Source: Pyrinomonadaceae bacterium
GTDB taxonomy: Bacteria; Acidobacteriota; Blastocatellia; Pyrinomonadales; Pyrinomonadaceae
Reading direction: 5' to 3'
DNA: 56,198 bases
Assembly: GCA_028284415.1 (NCBI GenBank)
Contig: JANQRU010000002.1
Span: forward strand, 1 to 56,198
Every line of letters begins with the position of its first letter. Positions within the stretch are counted from its first letter, which is position 1. The notes below the pieces were generated by a model. It was not told where the DNA came from. It made no database searches and worked only from the letters and a program-made list of their open reading frames with translations. A program made the position numbers and the translations under genes. Positions 1 to 9,330 of the stretch are shown piece by piece.

Positions 1-105
<105 letters not shown>

Positions 106-141
106 TTATGTTCTCCTAAACTAATCAAAAAAAAAATTAAA

Positions 142-2241
142 TTAATTACTTGCTCCCTGAACTTTTGCGATAATCTCCTCAGCAACATTGTTCGGAGCTT
201 TGTCATAACGCTCAAAGTGCATTGAAGATGTTGCACGTCCTTGAGTTGATGAACGTAAATCTGTTGTATATCCAAACATTTCTGAAAGAGGAACAAACGC
301 CGTAATCACAGTTGCATTACCGGGACGCGGTTCCATTTTGTCAATTTGTCCACGTCTTCTGTTCAAATCTCCGTTGACGGCTCCCATATATTCTTCTGGA
401 GTCACAACTTCAACCTTCATGATTGGCTCAAGCAAAACAGGTTTTGCACGTTTAACAGCATTTTGGAATGCAAGACTTCCACAAATTTGGAAAGCGCGTT
501 CATCCGAGTCAACTTCGTGGAATGAACCGAATGTCAAGGTCGCTTTAATGTCAACTAATTCATATCCGGCAACGGTTCCACGTTGCATTGCGTCCTTAAC
601 ACCATTTTCAACAGGTCTAATAAACTGTCTTGGAATTGCACCACCTTTAATTTGATCTTCAAAAACAAATTCTTCACCAGGTGCAGGTTCGATTGTAAGT
701 TCGACGTGTGCGAACTGACCGCGACCACCAGACTGCTTCTTGAAGATTTCCTTTCCTTCGGCAGTAGTTGTAATTGTTTCTCTGTAAGCAACTTGCGGCT
801 TACCAACTCCTGCTTCAACATTGAATTCGCGTTTCATACGGTCAACAATAATGTCCAAGTGTAATTCGCCCATTCCGGCAATAATTGTTTGACCTGTTTC
901 ATGGTCAGTAGAAACTTGGAAACTTGGATCTTCTTGAGCGAGTCGGCTTAACGCAACACCCATTCTGTCTTGATCCGCACGAGTTTTCGGCTCGACAGCA
1001 ACCTGCACAACCGGATCAGGAAAATCAATTGATTCCAAAATAATCGGGTCATCATGATTACAAATCGTGTCGCCGGTCGTAACGTTTTTCATACCACCGA
1101 TTGCAACAATTTCACCCGCTGAAGCAGCATCAATGTCCTCACGTTTATTAGCGTGCATACGCATGATTCGTCCAACACGCTCTTTACTGTTTTTCTTAGC
1201 GGTATTTTGAACGTAAGAACCCGCTTCAACCGTTCCACTATAAATTCTGACAAAAGCAAGTTGACCTAAGTGCTTGTCTGCCATCAACTTAAATACCAAT
1301 CCTGCAAATGGAGCGTTCTTATCAGCTTCACGAGCCTCAACTTCATCTGTATCAGGATTCACACCTTCAATAGCTTTAACTTCCAAAGGACTCGGCAAGT
1401 AATCAACGACTGCATCGAGTAATGTCTGAACACCTTTGTTTTTGAAAGCAGTTCCCATAACAACAGGGACAATTTCCAAACTCAAAGTTCCCTTACGAAG
1501 TGCTGCACGAATTTCTTCTTCCGTAATTTCTTCGCCTTCCAAGTATTTGACCATCAAATCATCGTCAACACTTGCAATAGCTTCAATCATTTTTTCGCGT
1601 TCTTCGTTTGCTTTGTCTTGTAAATCAGCAGGAATATCGGTTGTTTCGTATTCCGCACCTTTGGTCTCATCTTTCCAAAGAAGTGCCTTCATTGTTATTA
1701 AATCAACAACGCCTTGAAAATGATCTTCAGCACCAATCGGAACCTGCAAAGCAACAGCATTTGCACCAAGCCTATCCTCAAGCGACTTAAATGAACGCTC
1801 AAAAGAAGCACCAGCTCTATCTAATTTATTGATAAAGCAAAGTCTTGGAACTTTATATTTATCAGCTTGTCTCCAGACCGTTTCGGATTGTGGCTCAACA
1901 CCGGCAACACCATCAAATACAGCAACAGCACCATCAAGAACACGCAACGAACGCTCAACTTCCATAGTGAAATCAACGTGTCCCGGTGTATCAATAATGT
2001 TGATTCTGTATTCGTTATTATTTCTGTGCCAAAAACAAGTTGTTGCCGCTGAAGTAATTGTAATTCCGCGTTCTTGTTCTTGCTCCATCCAGTCCATCGT
2101 GGCTGCACCATCATGAACTTCACCTATCTTATGAGAAACACCTGTATAATAAAGGATACGCTCAGTCGTAGTGGTTTTACCAGCATCAATATGAGCCATA
2201 ATCCCGATGTTTCTAAATTTGTCTAATTTAATCTCTGACAT
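142..2241 (-). CDS. fusA: Elongation factor G
   Basis: This 699-aa protein is the translocation GTPase that moves tRNAs and mRNA through the ribosome after peptide-bond formation. All landmarks are present: the P-loop [12 protein letters not shown] near residue 16, the G2 region RGITITSA, G3 DTPGHVDF, G4 NKLDR, then the EF-G-specific domains II-V, ending in the usual C-terminal stretch ([14 protein letters not shown]). Length is typical for bacterial EF-G. It lies 30 nt after rpsG and just before tuf in the conserved str operon. The spacers are short, so co-transcription with rpsL is expected. Nothing suggests a second, specialised EF-G such as a fusidic-acid-resistance or recycling variant. 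Confidence 0.97.
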   Translation of the reverse strand: MSEIKLDKFRNIGIMAHIDAGKTTTTERILYYTGVSHKIGEVHDGAATMDWMEQEQERGITITSAATTCFWHRNNNEYRINIIDTPGHVDFTMEVERSLRVLDGAVAVFDGVAGVEPQSETVWRQADKYKVPRLCFINKLDRAGASFERSFKSLEDRLGANAVALQVPIGAEDHFQGVVDLITMKALLWKDETKGAEYETTDIPADLQDKANEEREKMIEAIASVDDDLMVKYLEGEEITEEEIRAALRKGTLSLEIVPVVMGTAFKNKGVQTLLDAVVDYLPSPLEVKAIEGVNPDTDEVEAREADKNAPFAGLVFKLMADKHLGQLAFVRIYSGTVEAGSYVQNTAKKNSKERVGRIMRMHANKREDIDAASAGEIVAIGGMKNVTTGDTICNHDDPIILESIDFPDPVVQVAVEPKTRADQDRMGVALSRLAQEDPSFQVSTDHETGQTIIAGMGELHLDIIVDRMKREFNVEAGVGKPQVAYRETITTTAEGKEIFKKQSGGRGQFAHVELTIEPAPGEEFVFEDQIKGGAIPRQFIRPVENGVKDAMQRGTVAGYELVDIKATLTFGSFHEVDSDERAFQICGSLAFQNAVKRAKPVLLEPIMKVEVVTPEEYMGAVNGDLNRRRGQIDKMEPRPGNATVITAFVPLSEMFGYTTDLRSSTQGRATSSMHFERYDKAPNNVAEEIIAKVQGASN

Positions 2242-2271
2242 TTTCTTAAAACAATTTCTTAAAAGAAATTT

Positions 2272-2742
2272 TTAAAACCTATAATGTGCAAAAGCTTTGT
2301 TTGCGTCCGCCATACGGTGAACATTTTCTTTATTTCTAACCGCACCGCCACGGTTATTATTTGCATCAAGTAATTCGCCAACCAATCTGTCCTTTATTGT
2401 TTTCTCACCACGTTGACGAGCGTGGCTGACAATCCAACGAATTGCCAAAGTATTGCGACGATCTTTACTAACCTCGATTGGAACTTGATAGGTAGCACCA
2501 CCGATACGTCTTGATTTGACTTCGACAGTTGGAGCAACATTTTCTAAAGCAGCCTTAAAAATTTTCAAAGGCTCTTCACCTGTCTTCTCTGCAATTTGCT
2601 CCATCGCACCGTAAAAAATTTTCTCTGCAATTGATTTTTTACCCGTCAACATGACTCCATTAATAAATTTGGTAACGATTACACTGTTGTAAATCGGATC
2701 AGGTAAAATTTCTCTTTTTACTGCAACTTTTCTTCTTGGCAT
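2272..2742 (-). CDS. rpsG: 30S ribosomal protein S7
   Basis: S7 nucleates assembly of the 30S head by binding the 3' major domain of 16S rRNA. The 156-aa product begins [16 protein letters not shown] and contains the family signature [11 protein letters not shown]. The open frame extends six codons further upstream (MINDKV), but the family always starts at MPRR, so the internal ATG at 2742 is chosen; no clear Shine-Dalgarno supports either. It lies between rpsL and fusA. The spacer to rpsL carries an AT-rich inverted repeat. S7 often regulates its own operon in other bacteria; whether it does so here cannot be read from the sequence. Confidence 0.97.
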   Translation of the reverse strand: MPRRKVAVKREILPDPIYNSVIVTKFINGVMLTGKKSIAEKIFYGAMEQIAEKTGEEPLKIFKAALENVAPTVEVKSRRIGGATYQVPIEVSKDRRNTLAIRWIVSHARQRGEKTIKDRLVGELLDANNNRGGAVRNKENVHRMADANKAFAHYRF

Positions 2743-2771
2743 AACTTTGTCATTTATCACTTACCATTGAG

Positions 2772-2815
2772 CATTTACCATTTTTACTTTCAAATTATTT
2801 GTTAAATGGTAAATG
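2772..2815. repeat. AT-rich inverted repeat between rpsL and rpsG
   Basis: A perfect 12-bp stem (CATTTACCATTT at 2772-2783 and AAATGGTAAATG at 2804-2815) encloses a 20-nt loop. The right arm continues into short direct repeats of GTTAAAT up to 2830. There is no T-tract, so it does not look like an intrinsic terminator. It sits between two genes that must be made in balance, so it could be an mRNA processing or stability element, or simply a slippage-prone repeat. Confidence 0.6.
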
Positions 2816-2829
2816 TTAAATGTTAAATG

Positions 2830-3210
2830 CTATTTAGCTCCTTTAGGTCTTTTTGCTCCGTATTTTGAACGTGATTGATTTCTTCCTTCAACGCCAGAAG
2901 CATCAAGCGTTCCGCGAATAACGTGGTAACGGACACCCGGCAAGTCTTTTACACGACCGCCGCGAATAAGCACGATTGAGTGTTCCTGTAAGTTGTGTCC
3001 GATTCCTGGGATATAAGTTGTAACTTCAATCCCGTTTGTTAAACGAACGCGTGCTACCTTTCTTAAAGCCGAATTAGGTTTCTTTGGTGTCGCTGTGTAA
3101 ACACGGGTGCAAACTCCGCGTTTTTGTGGACTTTTTTGCAAAGCAGGACTAGCTGTTTTGTCCTTGATTACTTTGCGACCTTTACGAACTAATTGATTAA
3201 TCGTTGGCAT
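2830..3210 (-). CDS. rpsL: 30S ribosomal protein S12
   Basis: S12 sits at the decoding centre and controls translational accuracy. The 126-aa product starts [12 protein letters not shown] and contains the universally conserved decoding loop with [10 protein letters not shown] near residue 42-51 and the second loop [11 protein letters not shown]. Mutations of these lysines give streptomycin resistance in other bacteria; both positions look wild type here. It is the first gene of the str operon and follows a leader of about 400 nt driven by a consensus sigma70 promoter at 3626-3654. Confidence 0.97.
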   Translation of the reverse strand: MPTINQLVRKGRKVIKDKTASPALQKSPQKRGVCTRVYTATPKKPNSALRKVARVRLTNGIEVTTYIPGIGHNLQEHSIVLIRGGRVKDLPGVRYHVIRGTLDASGVEGRNQSRSKYGAKRPKGAK

Positions 3211-3625
3211 AATTTTTATTGCACTTTTTTAGTGGCTATCTCTAACAATAAAATCTGTATTTAAAGCGTAAAACATCCCGTAACCTGCCTCTTACCGAAT
3301 TAAATTCGGCAGTTAGCACAAGTGGCTACGTTCTTTGAATTGTTTAGCGTTAAAACCCTATATAATCAGGAATTTTTTTATAAACGCAGGCAATTTACTT
3401 CTTAAAAAAATCCCCTCTTCTCAACTTTTCTGTAGCGTGGTTATATTTTTTAGATGTGTAAATCTCTTTTTTACCCTAAAGTGTTGGACATTTAATTAAA
3501 TGTTTCACCAAAGCTTTACGCCACAATATTTGTTGGTACGTCTGATTAAATGAATCAAACGTCCTGCGTTTTCAAACAAACTAACAGTTAATTAGTTTGA
3601 ACCAGACGTAAGTCCGAAACTTTAG
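3211..3625 (-). promoter_or_regulatory. Long structured leader of the str operon
   Basis: This is the stretch between the promoter at 3626-3654 and the rpsL start. I see no gene in it. Several inverted repeats cluster at the promoter-proximal end: 3577-3584 with 3592-3599 (8 bp, 7-nt loop); 3538-3547 with 3553-3562 (one mismatch, 5-nt loop); and 3538-3544 with 3603-3609 (7 bp perfect, ACGTCTG/CAGACGT). The second and third use the same strand and cannot form together, which is the layout of a switch. A role in regulating ribosomal protein synthesis is inferred only from position and pairing. Confidence 0.45.
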
Positions 3626-3654
3626 AATATAGTGATTTGAAAAAACTTTGTCAA
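3626..3654 (-). promoter_or_regulatory. Sigma70 promoter of the str operon
   Basis: On the minus strand TTGACA (plus positions 3649-3654) and TATATT (3626-3631) are separated by exactly 17 bp: a perfect -35 and a five-of-six -10. Transcription would start near 3619, leaving a leader of about 400 nt before rpsL. Confidence 0.8.
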
Positions 3655-3756
3655 GTGAAACTTTGCACAAATTAAGTTTTATTTGTAGAATCTGTTTTTT
3701 TGGGCAAATAGAGGATTTTCATACCCAAGATATAATGAGATAAATTGAGGCTTTTT

Positions 3757-4809
3757 ATGAACGAGAATTATTCGACAAGATTTGAAAAACAATTAAATCA
3801 GTTCAGCGAAAATCAATGGTTGGAATCTATTGATAACCTGCTTGGTGAAATTCACGAAGTTGATCGTAACGCCACACAGATTTGGTTCAGGTTTTATCCA
3901 CTTTCGCTTTATAGATATTTGCAAAGAACAGAAGACTTAGAAGCGACGCTACATGGTTTTGCGATGCAAGGTGACTACGAACTGAAAACACAGATTGATT
4001 CATCTCACAAGTTTTTGTGGGGACACAGATTTTGGGCTGATGTTAAACATGCAATTATTGAACGTGCGAATTCATTTGAAGCAACAGAAATGAATTTGGA
4101 AGATGAAATTCGTATGATTGCCAAATCTGTTGCGAATGGAGTCAAGCAAGATATTTCTCTCTTAAATGGAATTACAGCAGTTGGCTTGATGACACTTGTT
4201 CAAACGGGATTTGAAGCCTTCAAAACAACCGCAGGTGATACGGCAAAAGCCAGTGGACTTTTAGCAAAATCACCTGAAAAGGTCTTAGAAAATCGTGCAG
4301 CTGATAAAAAACAAGGAATTTTAGGTTTCTTGAAAACTGTTGATAAAGAATTTCAGGTCACTTGGGACGAAACTGATTCAAAAGCTAAATTTGACATCAT
4401 TTATGACGAAGAAATCGCATCGGGTGCAGCTAGAGATCAATCGCAAAACTGGCTTGATAAAGATGAACGCTGCTTAGAGGGTGTAATTCCTGTTGAGTGT
4501 CGTTCTGCCGCTTGTGGGACTTGCTGGGTTGGCGTCATTGGCGGAGCGGAAAAGCTCACAGATGTGCAAAGACTCGAACGCAAGCAAATGAGTGTCTTCG
4601 GTTATAAACAAGGTGATGAAGCAAAACCTATTATGCGTCTTGCTTGTCAAGCTCAGGCAGAAGGCTCAGTTTCGATTGTTATTCCGCCTTGGAATGGAGT
4701 TTTTGGAAAGAAAATTTACGGAGTCGAAAAAGTTGAACTCGAACCTGCTACAAGTTCGGCTAAAAAACTCAGGGAAACTATTGATGAAGCTTTGACTGTA
4801 AAAGAATAG
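3757..4809 (+). CDS. 2Fe-2S ferredoxin-domain protein with a long N-terminal domain
   Basis: The 350-aa product ends in a plant-type ferredoxin domain. C248, C253 and C256 form the CX4CX2C cluster loop and C297 (RLACQ) is the fourth ligand, so it should bind a [2Fe-2S] cluster and carry electrons. The first 190 or so residues are an acidic, mostly helical domain I do not recognise, with an aromatic patch (WFRFYPLSLYRYLQ) near residue 45. There is no signal peptide or membrane segment, so it is cytosolic. The start is ATG 3757, because GAGG lies 6 nt upstream; a TTG at 3745 is in frame but overlaps that ribosome binding site. Its redox partner is not evident from the neighbours. Confidence 0.75.
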   Translation: MNENYSTRFEKQLNQFSENQWLESIDNLLGEIHEVDRNATQIWFRFYPLSLYRYLQRTEDLEATLHGFAMQGDYELKTQIDSSHKFLWGHRFWADVKHAIIERANSFEATEMNLEDEIRMIAKSVANGVKQDISLLNGITAVGLMTLVQTGFEAFKTTAGDTAKASGLLAKSPEKVLENRAADKKQGILGFLKTVDKEFQVTWDETDSKAKFDIIYDEEIASGAARDQSQNWLDKDERCLEGVIPVECRSAACGTCWVGVIGGAEKLTDVQRLERKQMSVFGYKQGDEAKPIMRLACQAQAEGSVSIVIPPWNGVFGKKIYGVEKVELEPATSSAKKLRETIDEALTVKE

Positions 4810-4829
4810 ACTGAGAGCAGGAAAATGGA

Positions 4830-5759
4830 ATGGAGAAAGAGAAAGAAAAACCACAACAGGATAATTCTTCTCAATCTCCTTCGCCCATTTACTCCCCTCT
4901 TCTTTTAGTGGTTCTCGCCGTTTTGCTTTGGTCAACTGGCGGACTTTTTATTAAACTCACAACTCTTAATGCATTTCATGTAAATCTTGGACGAGCTTTT
5001 TTTGCCGCAATTACGGTCGGCATATTTATTGCGATCCGCAAACAACTCAAATTCAATTGGTTTATAATTTTCACTTCATTATTTTACGCAGGAACTCTAA
5101 CAGCATTCGTTTACGCAAATAAGAATACCACCGCAGCAAATGCAATCTTTCTGCAATATACCGCTCCGATTTATATTCTGATCTTTGCTCCTATTATTCT
5201 TAAAGAAAAATTCCGACCAACCGATCTTATTACGGTAATTGTATGTATTGTTGGAATGAGCCTGTTTTTCTTTGAATCATCTAGCAATGAGAATAAATTA
5301 GCGACGAACATTTTTGCCGGAAATATTGCAGGTTTAGTATCCGGTGTTTGTTTGGGATTGTACTTTGTTTTTTTAAGACATCCGCGTTCACTCAAATTTA
5401 ATCCAGCACTTTCGGTTTTTTATGGAAACATAATAATCGTAGTTTTTATGCTTCCTTTAATCTTAAGTGATCCGCAAACTCCTGTAACCAAAGATATTTT
5501 GGCAATTTCTTACTTGGGAATTTTCCAAATCGGAATTGCTTACATTTTATTTACATATGGCGTAGCTAATGGAGTGCGTCCTCTAGATGCAAGTATAATT
5601 GGATTTATCGAACCGCTTTTAAATCCTGTCTGGGTTGTCATATTTGTTGGCGAACGACCAAGTATCTGGGCAATATTCGGAGGAGTTATTATTATTGGAG
5701 CAATAGTTTTTCATACTCTTTTATGGCAAAGACTTAAAAAAATTAAAAATGATGATTAG
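4830..5759 (+). CDS. EamA/DMT-family transporter
   Basis: This 309-aa integral membrane protein has about ten hydrophobic helices arranged as two similar halves, the pattern of the drug/metabolite transporter (EamA) family. The first helix holds LLLVVLAVLLWSTGGLF and the second half includes the family-typical PLLNPVWVVIFVGERP. Members export amino acids, nucleosides or other metabolites; the substrate cannot be inferred here. The start at 4830 has GCAGGA 7 nt upstream. It follows the ferredoxin gene by 20 nt and overlaps the next acetyltransferase gene by 11 nt, so the three probably share a transcript. Confidence 0.85.
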   Translation: MEKEKEKPQQDNSSQSPSPIYSPLLLVVLAVLLWSTGGLFIKLTTLNAFHVNLGRAFFAAITVGIFIAIRKQLKFNWFIIFTSLFYAGTLTAFVYANKNTTAANAIFLQYTAPIYILIFAPIILKEKFRPTDLITVIVCIVGMSLFFFESSSNENKLATNIFAGNIAGLVSGVCLGLYFVFLRHPRSLKFNPALSVFYGNIIIVVFMLPLILSDPQTPVTKDILAISYLGIFQIGIAYILFTYGVANGVRPLDASIIGFIEPLLNPVWVVIFVGERPSIWAIFGGVIIIGAIVFHTLLWQRLKKIKNDD

Positions 5760-6249
5760 AAAACTCAAAAAAGAAGATTGCCAAATCATTTCTGATGCTT
5801 TTAAAGAACAAGGCTGGGACAAACCAGTCGAGCAATATCAAACATATTTTCAGGAACAAAATGAGATGTTACGTGATGTTTTAGTTGCTGAGTATAAAGA
5901 TGAATTTGCAGGATATTTAACAATTGTCTGGAATTCACAATATCCTCCTTTTAAGAAAAGACAAATTCCTGAAGTTGTTGATTTTAGCGTTCTCAAAAAG
6001 TTTCATAGACAGGGCATCGGGTCAAAACTTATGGACGATGCGGAAAAAATGATTAGTATCAAATCTGATTTAGCAGGCATAGGTGTTGGTCTGTTTTCTG
6101 ATTATGGGAATGCTCAAAGATTGTATGTAAAAAGAGGTTATATCCCCGATGGTTTGGGTATAAGCCAAAAAGGTAGATTTCCTAAATTTGGTGAAACCAT
6201 AACTGTTGATGATGATTTAGCCCTCTATTTTACAAAGCAATTAAAGTAA
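5749..6249 (+). CDS. GNAT-family N-acetyltransferase
   Basis: The 166-aa protein has the GNAT fold markers: a central strand VVDFSVLKKFHRQGIGSKLMDDAE, whose R/Q-x-x-G-x-G/A loop (RQGIGSK) binds the acetyl-CoA pyrophosphate, and a later LYVKRGYIPDG segment typical of motif B. It should transfer an acetyl group to an amine on a small molecule or protein; the substrate is unknown. It overlaps the end of the EamA gene by 11 nt, which suggests translational coupling and possibly acting on the same metabolite. Confidence 0.8.
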   Translation: MMIRKLKKEDCQIISDAFKEQGWDKPVEQYQTYFQEQNEMLRDVLVAEYKDEFAGYLTIVWNSQYPPFKKRQIPEVVDFSVLKKFHRQGIGSKLMDDAEKMISIKSDLAGIGVGLFSDYGNAQRLYVKRGYIPDGLGISQKGRFPKFGETITVDDDLALYFTKQLK

Positions 6250-6300
6250 CTTGTAAATAAGCTAAGTTTAGACTTCAAACTGAAAAATCTGAGTTCACCC

Positions 6301-7245
6301 GTGAATAAAACATCATTCCAAAATCCCATTTATGCTATCGTCGGACCAACTGCCTCGGGTAAAACTGAAATAGGTGTCGAATTAGCGTTGCGACTAGGTA
6401 ATGGAGAAATAATTAACTGTGACTCTGTCCAAATTTATAAGGAAATCCAAATTGCAACCGCCAAACCTTCAAAAGAAGAAATGAAAGGCATGCCTCATCA
6501 TCTCTTGGATTACATCTCCCCTGAAATAAACTACACAGCTGCCGATTGGGCAAAGGATGCTGAAGAGAAAATTTTAGAAATCGAATCACACGGTAATATT
6601 CCTATACTGGTTGGCGGTACAGGCTTTTATTTACGGACTTTGAAAGAACCTCTTTTTGAAGCTCCAAAAACCGACGACAAATTACGAGAAAGACTAACAA
6701 ATCTGCGAAACAAAAAAGGAGCAGAACATTTGCACAAGATTCTACAAAGAGTTGATAAAAAATCTGCTAGTAAACTTTTTCCAAGAGATTACCCGAGAGT
6801 TCAGAGAGCTGTGGAAGTTTTTTTTCAAACAGGTGAAAAGTTATCTGAACTTCAACTAAAACGAAAAGCAGCACCAGAGTTTGCTAAACGAATAAAAGTC
6901 TTTGTGCTGAAACCTCCCCGTGATGCTTTGTACGAAATTATCAATAAGCGAGCATTAAAACATTTTGAAAATGGTCTAGTTGAAGAAGTTAAATTATTGC
7001 GAGAAAGAGGTTTGAAAGATAACACCAATGCTTTGGGTTCTCATGGTTACAGGAGAGTCTGTGAATATTTACGCGGAGAAAGAACTCTCGAAAGTGCGAT
7101 TGAAAAAACTCAGCAAGATGTCCGAAATTATGCAAAACGACAATTCAGCTGGTTTAAACGCGAAAAAGATGCAATTTGGATAGACGGTTTTGGCAATGAA
7201 GACTCAACACAGGAAAAACTTTGGGAAATACTTGAATTAAAATAA
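6301..7245 (+). CDS. miaA: tRNA dimethylallyltransferase
   Basis: MiaA adds a dimethylallyl group to N6 of adenosine 37 in tRNAs that read UNN codons, using dimethylallyl diphosphate. The 314-aa product has the P-loop GPTASGKT at residues 15-22, the motif INCDSVQIYKE, the region YLRTLKEPLF and the conserved GSHGYRRVCEYL stretch near the C-terminus. The start is a GTG at 6301 with a weak ribosome binding site; no better start lies before the P-loop. It is followed by hfq, the same order as in many proteobacteria. Its substrate comes from the isoprenoid pathway represented here by dxr and ispG. Confidence 0.95.
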   Translation: MNKTSFQNPIYAIVGPTASGKTEIGVELALRLGNGEIINCDSVQIYKEIQIATAKPSKEEMKGMPHHLLDYISPEINYTAADWAKDAEEKILEIESHGNIPILVGGTGFYLRTLKEPLFEAPKTDDKLRERLTNLRNKKGAEHLHKILQRVDKKSASKLFPRDYPRVQRAVEVFFQTGEKLSELQLKRKAAPEFAKRIKVFVLKPPRDALYEIINKRALKHFENGLVEEVKLLRERGLKDNTNALGSHGYRRVCEYLRGERTLESAIEKTQQDVRNYAKRQFSWFKREKDAIWIDGFGNEDSTQEKLWEILELK

Positions 7246-7262
7246 CTTGAGTACATTTGTTC

Positions 7263-7290
7263 TTGTTTGAAAACTTAAATCTGCTATAAT
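7263..7290 (+). promoter_or_regulatory. Sigma70 promoter upstream of hfq
   Basis: TTGTTT (7263-7268) and a perfect TATAAT (7285-7290) are 16 bp apart, and a TG one base before the -10 makes it an extended -10 promoter. It gives hfq, tmk and holB a start of their own about 40 nt before the hfq ATG, in addition to any read-through from miaA. Confidence 0.7.
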
Positions 7291-7336
7291 CCTTTCTAAT
7301 AGTTACACCAACAAGCAAATAAGTAGAGAAGAGGCA

Positions 7337-7600
7337 ATGGAAAAACAGACTACCCAAAACATCCAGGATGCATTTTTAAACACGGCTCGACGTGAAAAAT
7401 ACAATGTTGTCTTCCAGTTGATGAACGGAGAGTCGCTTTCCGGCAGGATTAAAAGCTTCGATAAATTCTCTGTTTTGATTGATGTCGAAGGACAAGACAC
7501 CTTACTTTTCAAACACGCAATAACCACAGTGACCTCTGAAAAAGAAACTAACAATAACGTACAGGTAAAATATCTTGGGCGGAAAATTCATAACACTTGA
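7337..7600 (+). CDS. hfq: RNA chaperone Hfq
   Basis: This 87-aa protein contains the Sm fold: Sm1 (VVFQLMNGESLSGRIKSFDKFSVLI) and an Sm2 motif LFKHAITTV, matching the YKHAIST signature of proteobacterial Hfq with F for Y. Hfq forms a hexameric ring that pairs small RNAs with their mRNA targets. The N-terminal QDAFLNTARRE matches the usual start of the family. The C-terminal tail is short, as in many non-enteric homologues. The ribosome binding site is the purine stretch GAGAAGAGG just upstream. The gene overlaps tmk by 26 nt. Confidence 0.93.
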   Translation: MEKQTTQNIQDAFLNTARREKYNVVFQLMNGESLSGRIKSFDKFSVLIDVEGQDTLLFKHAITTVTSEKETNNNVQVKYLGRKIHNT

Positions 7601-8207
7601 AGGCATCGACGGAAGCGGTAAATCAACTCAGTTGAGAATGCTTACAGGCGAACTGCGTCAACTCAAATACGACATTTTGACGACAATGGAACCCGGCGGA
7701 ACTCCGCTTGGAAGACGCTTGCGTGAGGCATTTCTTGAAACAGAAGAAACCGTTGCACCAATCGCTGAACTCCTTTTATTTGCTGCCGATAGAGCACAAC
7801 ATGTGGAATTTTTAATCAAACCCGCACTGAAAGAGAATCGAATAGTAATTTCTGACAGATATGCTGATGCAACCTACGCTTATCAAGGTGCAGGTCGTGG
7901 GTTTTCAAAAGAAATGGTCAATCAGGTCATCGAAATTGCCACGGGTGGGTTGAAACCGGATTTGACTTTATTCTTTGATTTGCCTGTCGGAAAAGCTTTA
8001 AAGAGGACTAGTAAAAATGATGAATCCGACCGAAAAAACAATCGAATGGATACTGAAGAATCTGATTTTTATGTGCGTGTCAGAGACGCATATCTTGAGT
8101 TAGCAGAGAGGGATTCCAACCGTTTTCGAATAATCAATGCTGACCAACCAGTCGAAGTCGTTCATTCTGATGTTGTTAAAATTGTCACAGATTTTCTGGG
8201 TGATTAA
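7575..8207 (+). CDS. tmk: Thymidylate kinase
   Basis: Tmk phosphorylates dTMP to dTDP with ATP. The 210-aa product has the P-loop GIDGSGKS at residues 10-17, the DR(Y) nucleotide motif in ISDRYADATYAYQG, and the LID region following LPVGKAL. The only reasonable start is a TTG at 7575, inside the end of hfq, because the P-loop begins nine codons later. This overlap implies translation coupled to hfq. holB follows after 8 nt, the usual tmk-holB pairing. Confidence 0.95.
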   Translation: MGGKFITLEGIDGSGKSTQLRMLTGELRQLKYDILTTMEPGGTPLGRRLREAFLETEETVAPIAELLLFAADRAQHVEFLIKPALKENRIVISDRYADATYAYQGAGRGFSKEMVNQVIEIATGGLKPDLTLFFDLPVGKALKRTSKNDESDRKNNRMDTEESDFYVRVRDAYLELAERDSNRFRIINADQPVEVVHSDVVKIVTDFLGD

Positions 8208-8215
8208 ATACGTTT

Positions 8216-9247
8216 ATGTTCGATAAACTCATCGGAAATAATCCAAACAAAGAAGTTTTTCAAAGACTTATTAAAACCGATCGTGTGCCACATTCTCTTT
8301 TATTTGTCGGCAAAAATGGTGTTGGCAGAAAACAATTTGCATTAGGAATTGCTAAATCTTTTGTCTGCCTTACACCAAATGATTCGATTGCCTGTAACAA
8401 CTGCAAAAACTGTGTTCGTGCTTCAAAATTTGATTTTCCAAAGCCAGATGATAAAGATACTCATAAACAAGTTATCTTTAGCGAACATCCTGACATTGGA
8501 ATGGTAATCCCTTACAAAAAAAATATACTTGTTGACACAATTCGAGAGCTGGAAAAAGAAGCAAATTTTCTTCCCTTCGAAGCTAAAGCTAGATTTTTTA
8601 TTATTGATGCCGCTGAAAAAATGAATGATGCAGCAGCAAATGCACTTTTAAAGACTTTGGAAGAGCCAGCCGAAACTACATACATTTTCTTAATAAGTTC
8701 GCGTCCATCTTCCCTTCTTCCGACGATTCTTTCTCGTTGCCAAATGGTCCGCTTTGCACCTATTCCGTTTAAAGAAGTCGAAGATTACTTGCTTAGCACA
8801 GAAAAATATCCCTCCGAAGATGCAAAATTAATTGCTAAATTATCTCGCGGAAGCATCGGTAATGCACTCGAAATTAATCTTGAAAAATATCGGGAGCAAA
8901 GAAATAAGTTGCTGGATGTTATTGACAATCTAAGCCTGAACAGAGGTTTTTCCAATATCTTAAAAACTGCAGAAGAATTATGTGACCCCAAAAATAAAGA
9001 TGATTATGAAAATAATCTGGTGATTTTGCAGGTTTTGATTCACGATGTTTGGTCACTTCAAAATAAACAAAATCCTCAAATAATCAATTTCGACATTGAA
9101 CCTTCCTTGAAAAAAATGTCACAAACTATCGAAACTCAAAAACTCACAAAATGGCTGGATGAAATTGAAACTTTAAGAGAAAACCTCAAATCAAACCTAA
9201 ATCGAAAAATTGCAACTGACGCACTTTTTATGCAAATGGCAAGATAA
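8216..9247 (+). CDS. holB: DNA polymerase III subunit delta'
   Basis: The 343-aa protein is the AAA+ clamp-loader subunit delta'. It shows the degenerate P-loop region FVGKNGVGRKQFA, a zinc-binding cluster with CNNCKNC near residue 61-67, the sensor stretch NALLKTLEEPAETTYIFLISS and the arginine-finger SRC motif (LSRCQMVRF). With the tau and delta subunits it loads the sliding clamp onto DNA. It closes the hfq-tmk-holB run. Confidence 0.9.
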   Translation: MFDKLIGNNPNKEVFQRLIKTDRVPHSLLFVGKNGVGRKQFALGIAKSFVCLTPNDSIACNNCKNCVRASKFDFPKPDDKDTHKQVIFSEHPDIGMVIPYKKNILVDTIRELEKEANFLPFEAKARFFIIDAAEKMNDAAANALLKTLEEPAETTYIFLISSRPSSLLPTILSRCQMVRFAPIPFKEVEDYLLSTEKYPSEDAKLIAKLSRGSIGNALEINLEKYREQRNKLLDVIDNLSLNRGFSNILKTAEELCDPKNKDDYENNLVILQVLIHDVWSLQNKQNPQIINFDIEPSLKKMSQTIETQKLTKWLDEIETLRENLKSNLNRKIATDALFMQMAR

Positions 9248-9254
9248 AAAGTCG

Positions 9255-9282
9255 GGAACATTTTTTAATATACGGTGTCTAA
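9255..9282 (+). promoter_or_regulatory. Extracytoplasmic (sigma-E type) promoter
   Basis: GGAACAT (9255-9261) is followed by exactly 16 bp and then TCTAA (9278-9282). This matches the textbook RpoE/ECF promoter, GGAACTT-N16-TCTGA. It lies about 50 nt before the start of a secreted TonB-domain protein, a sensible target for an envelope-stress sigma factor. Confidence 0.55.
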
Positions 9283-9330
9283 ACCTTATTGTAGTATCAA
9301 ATTCAAATCACAATACAGGAGGCAATCAGT

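Noticed and set aside
3731..3736. TATAAT just before the ferredoxin-domain gene
   Set aside because: No acceptable -35 lies 16-18 bp upstream and the start codon follows after only 20 nt, so I could not support it as a promoter.
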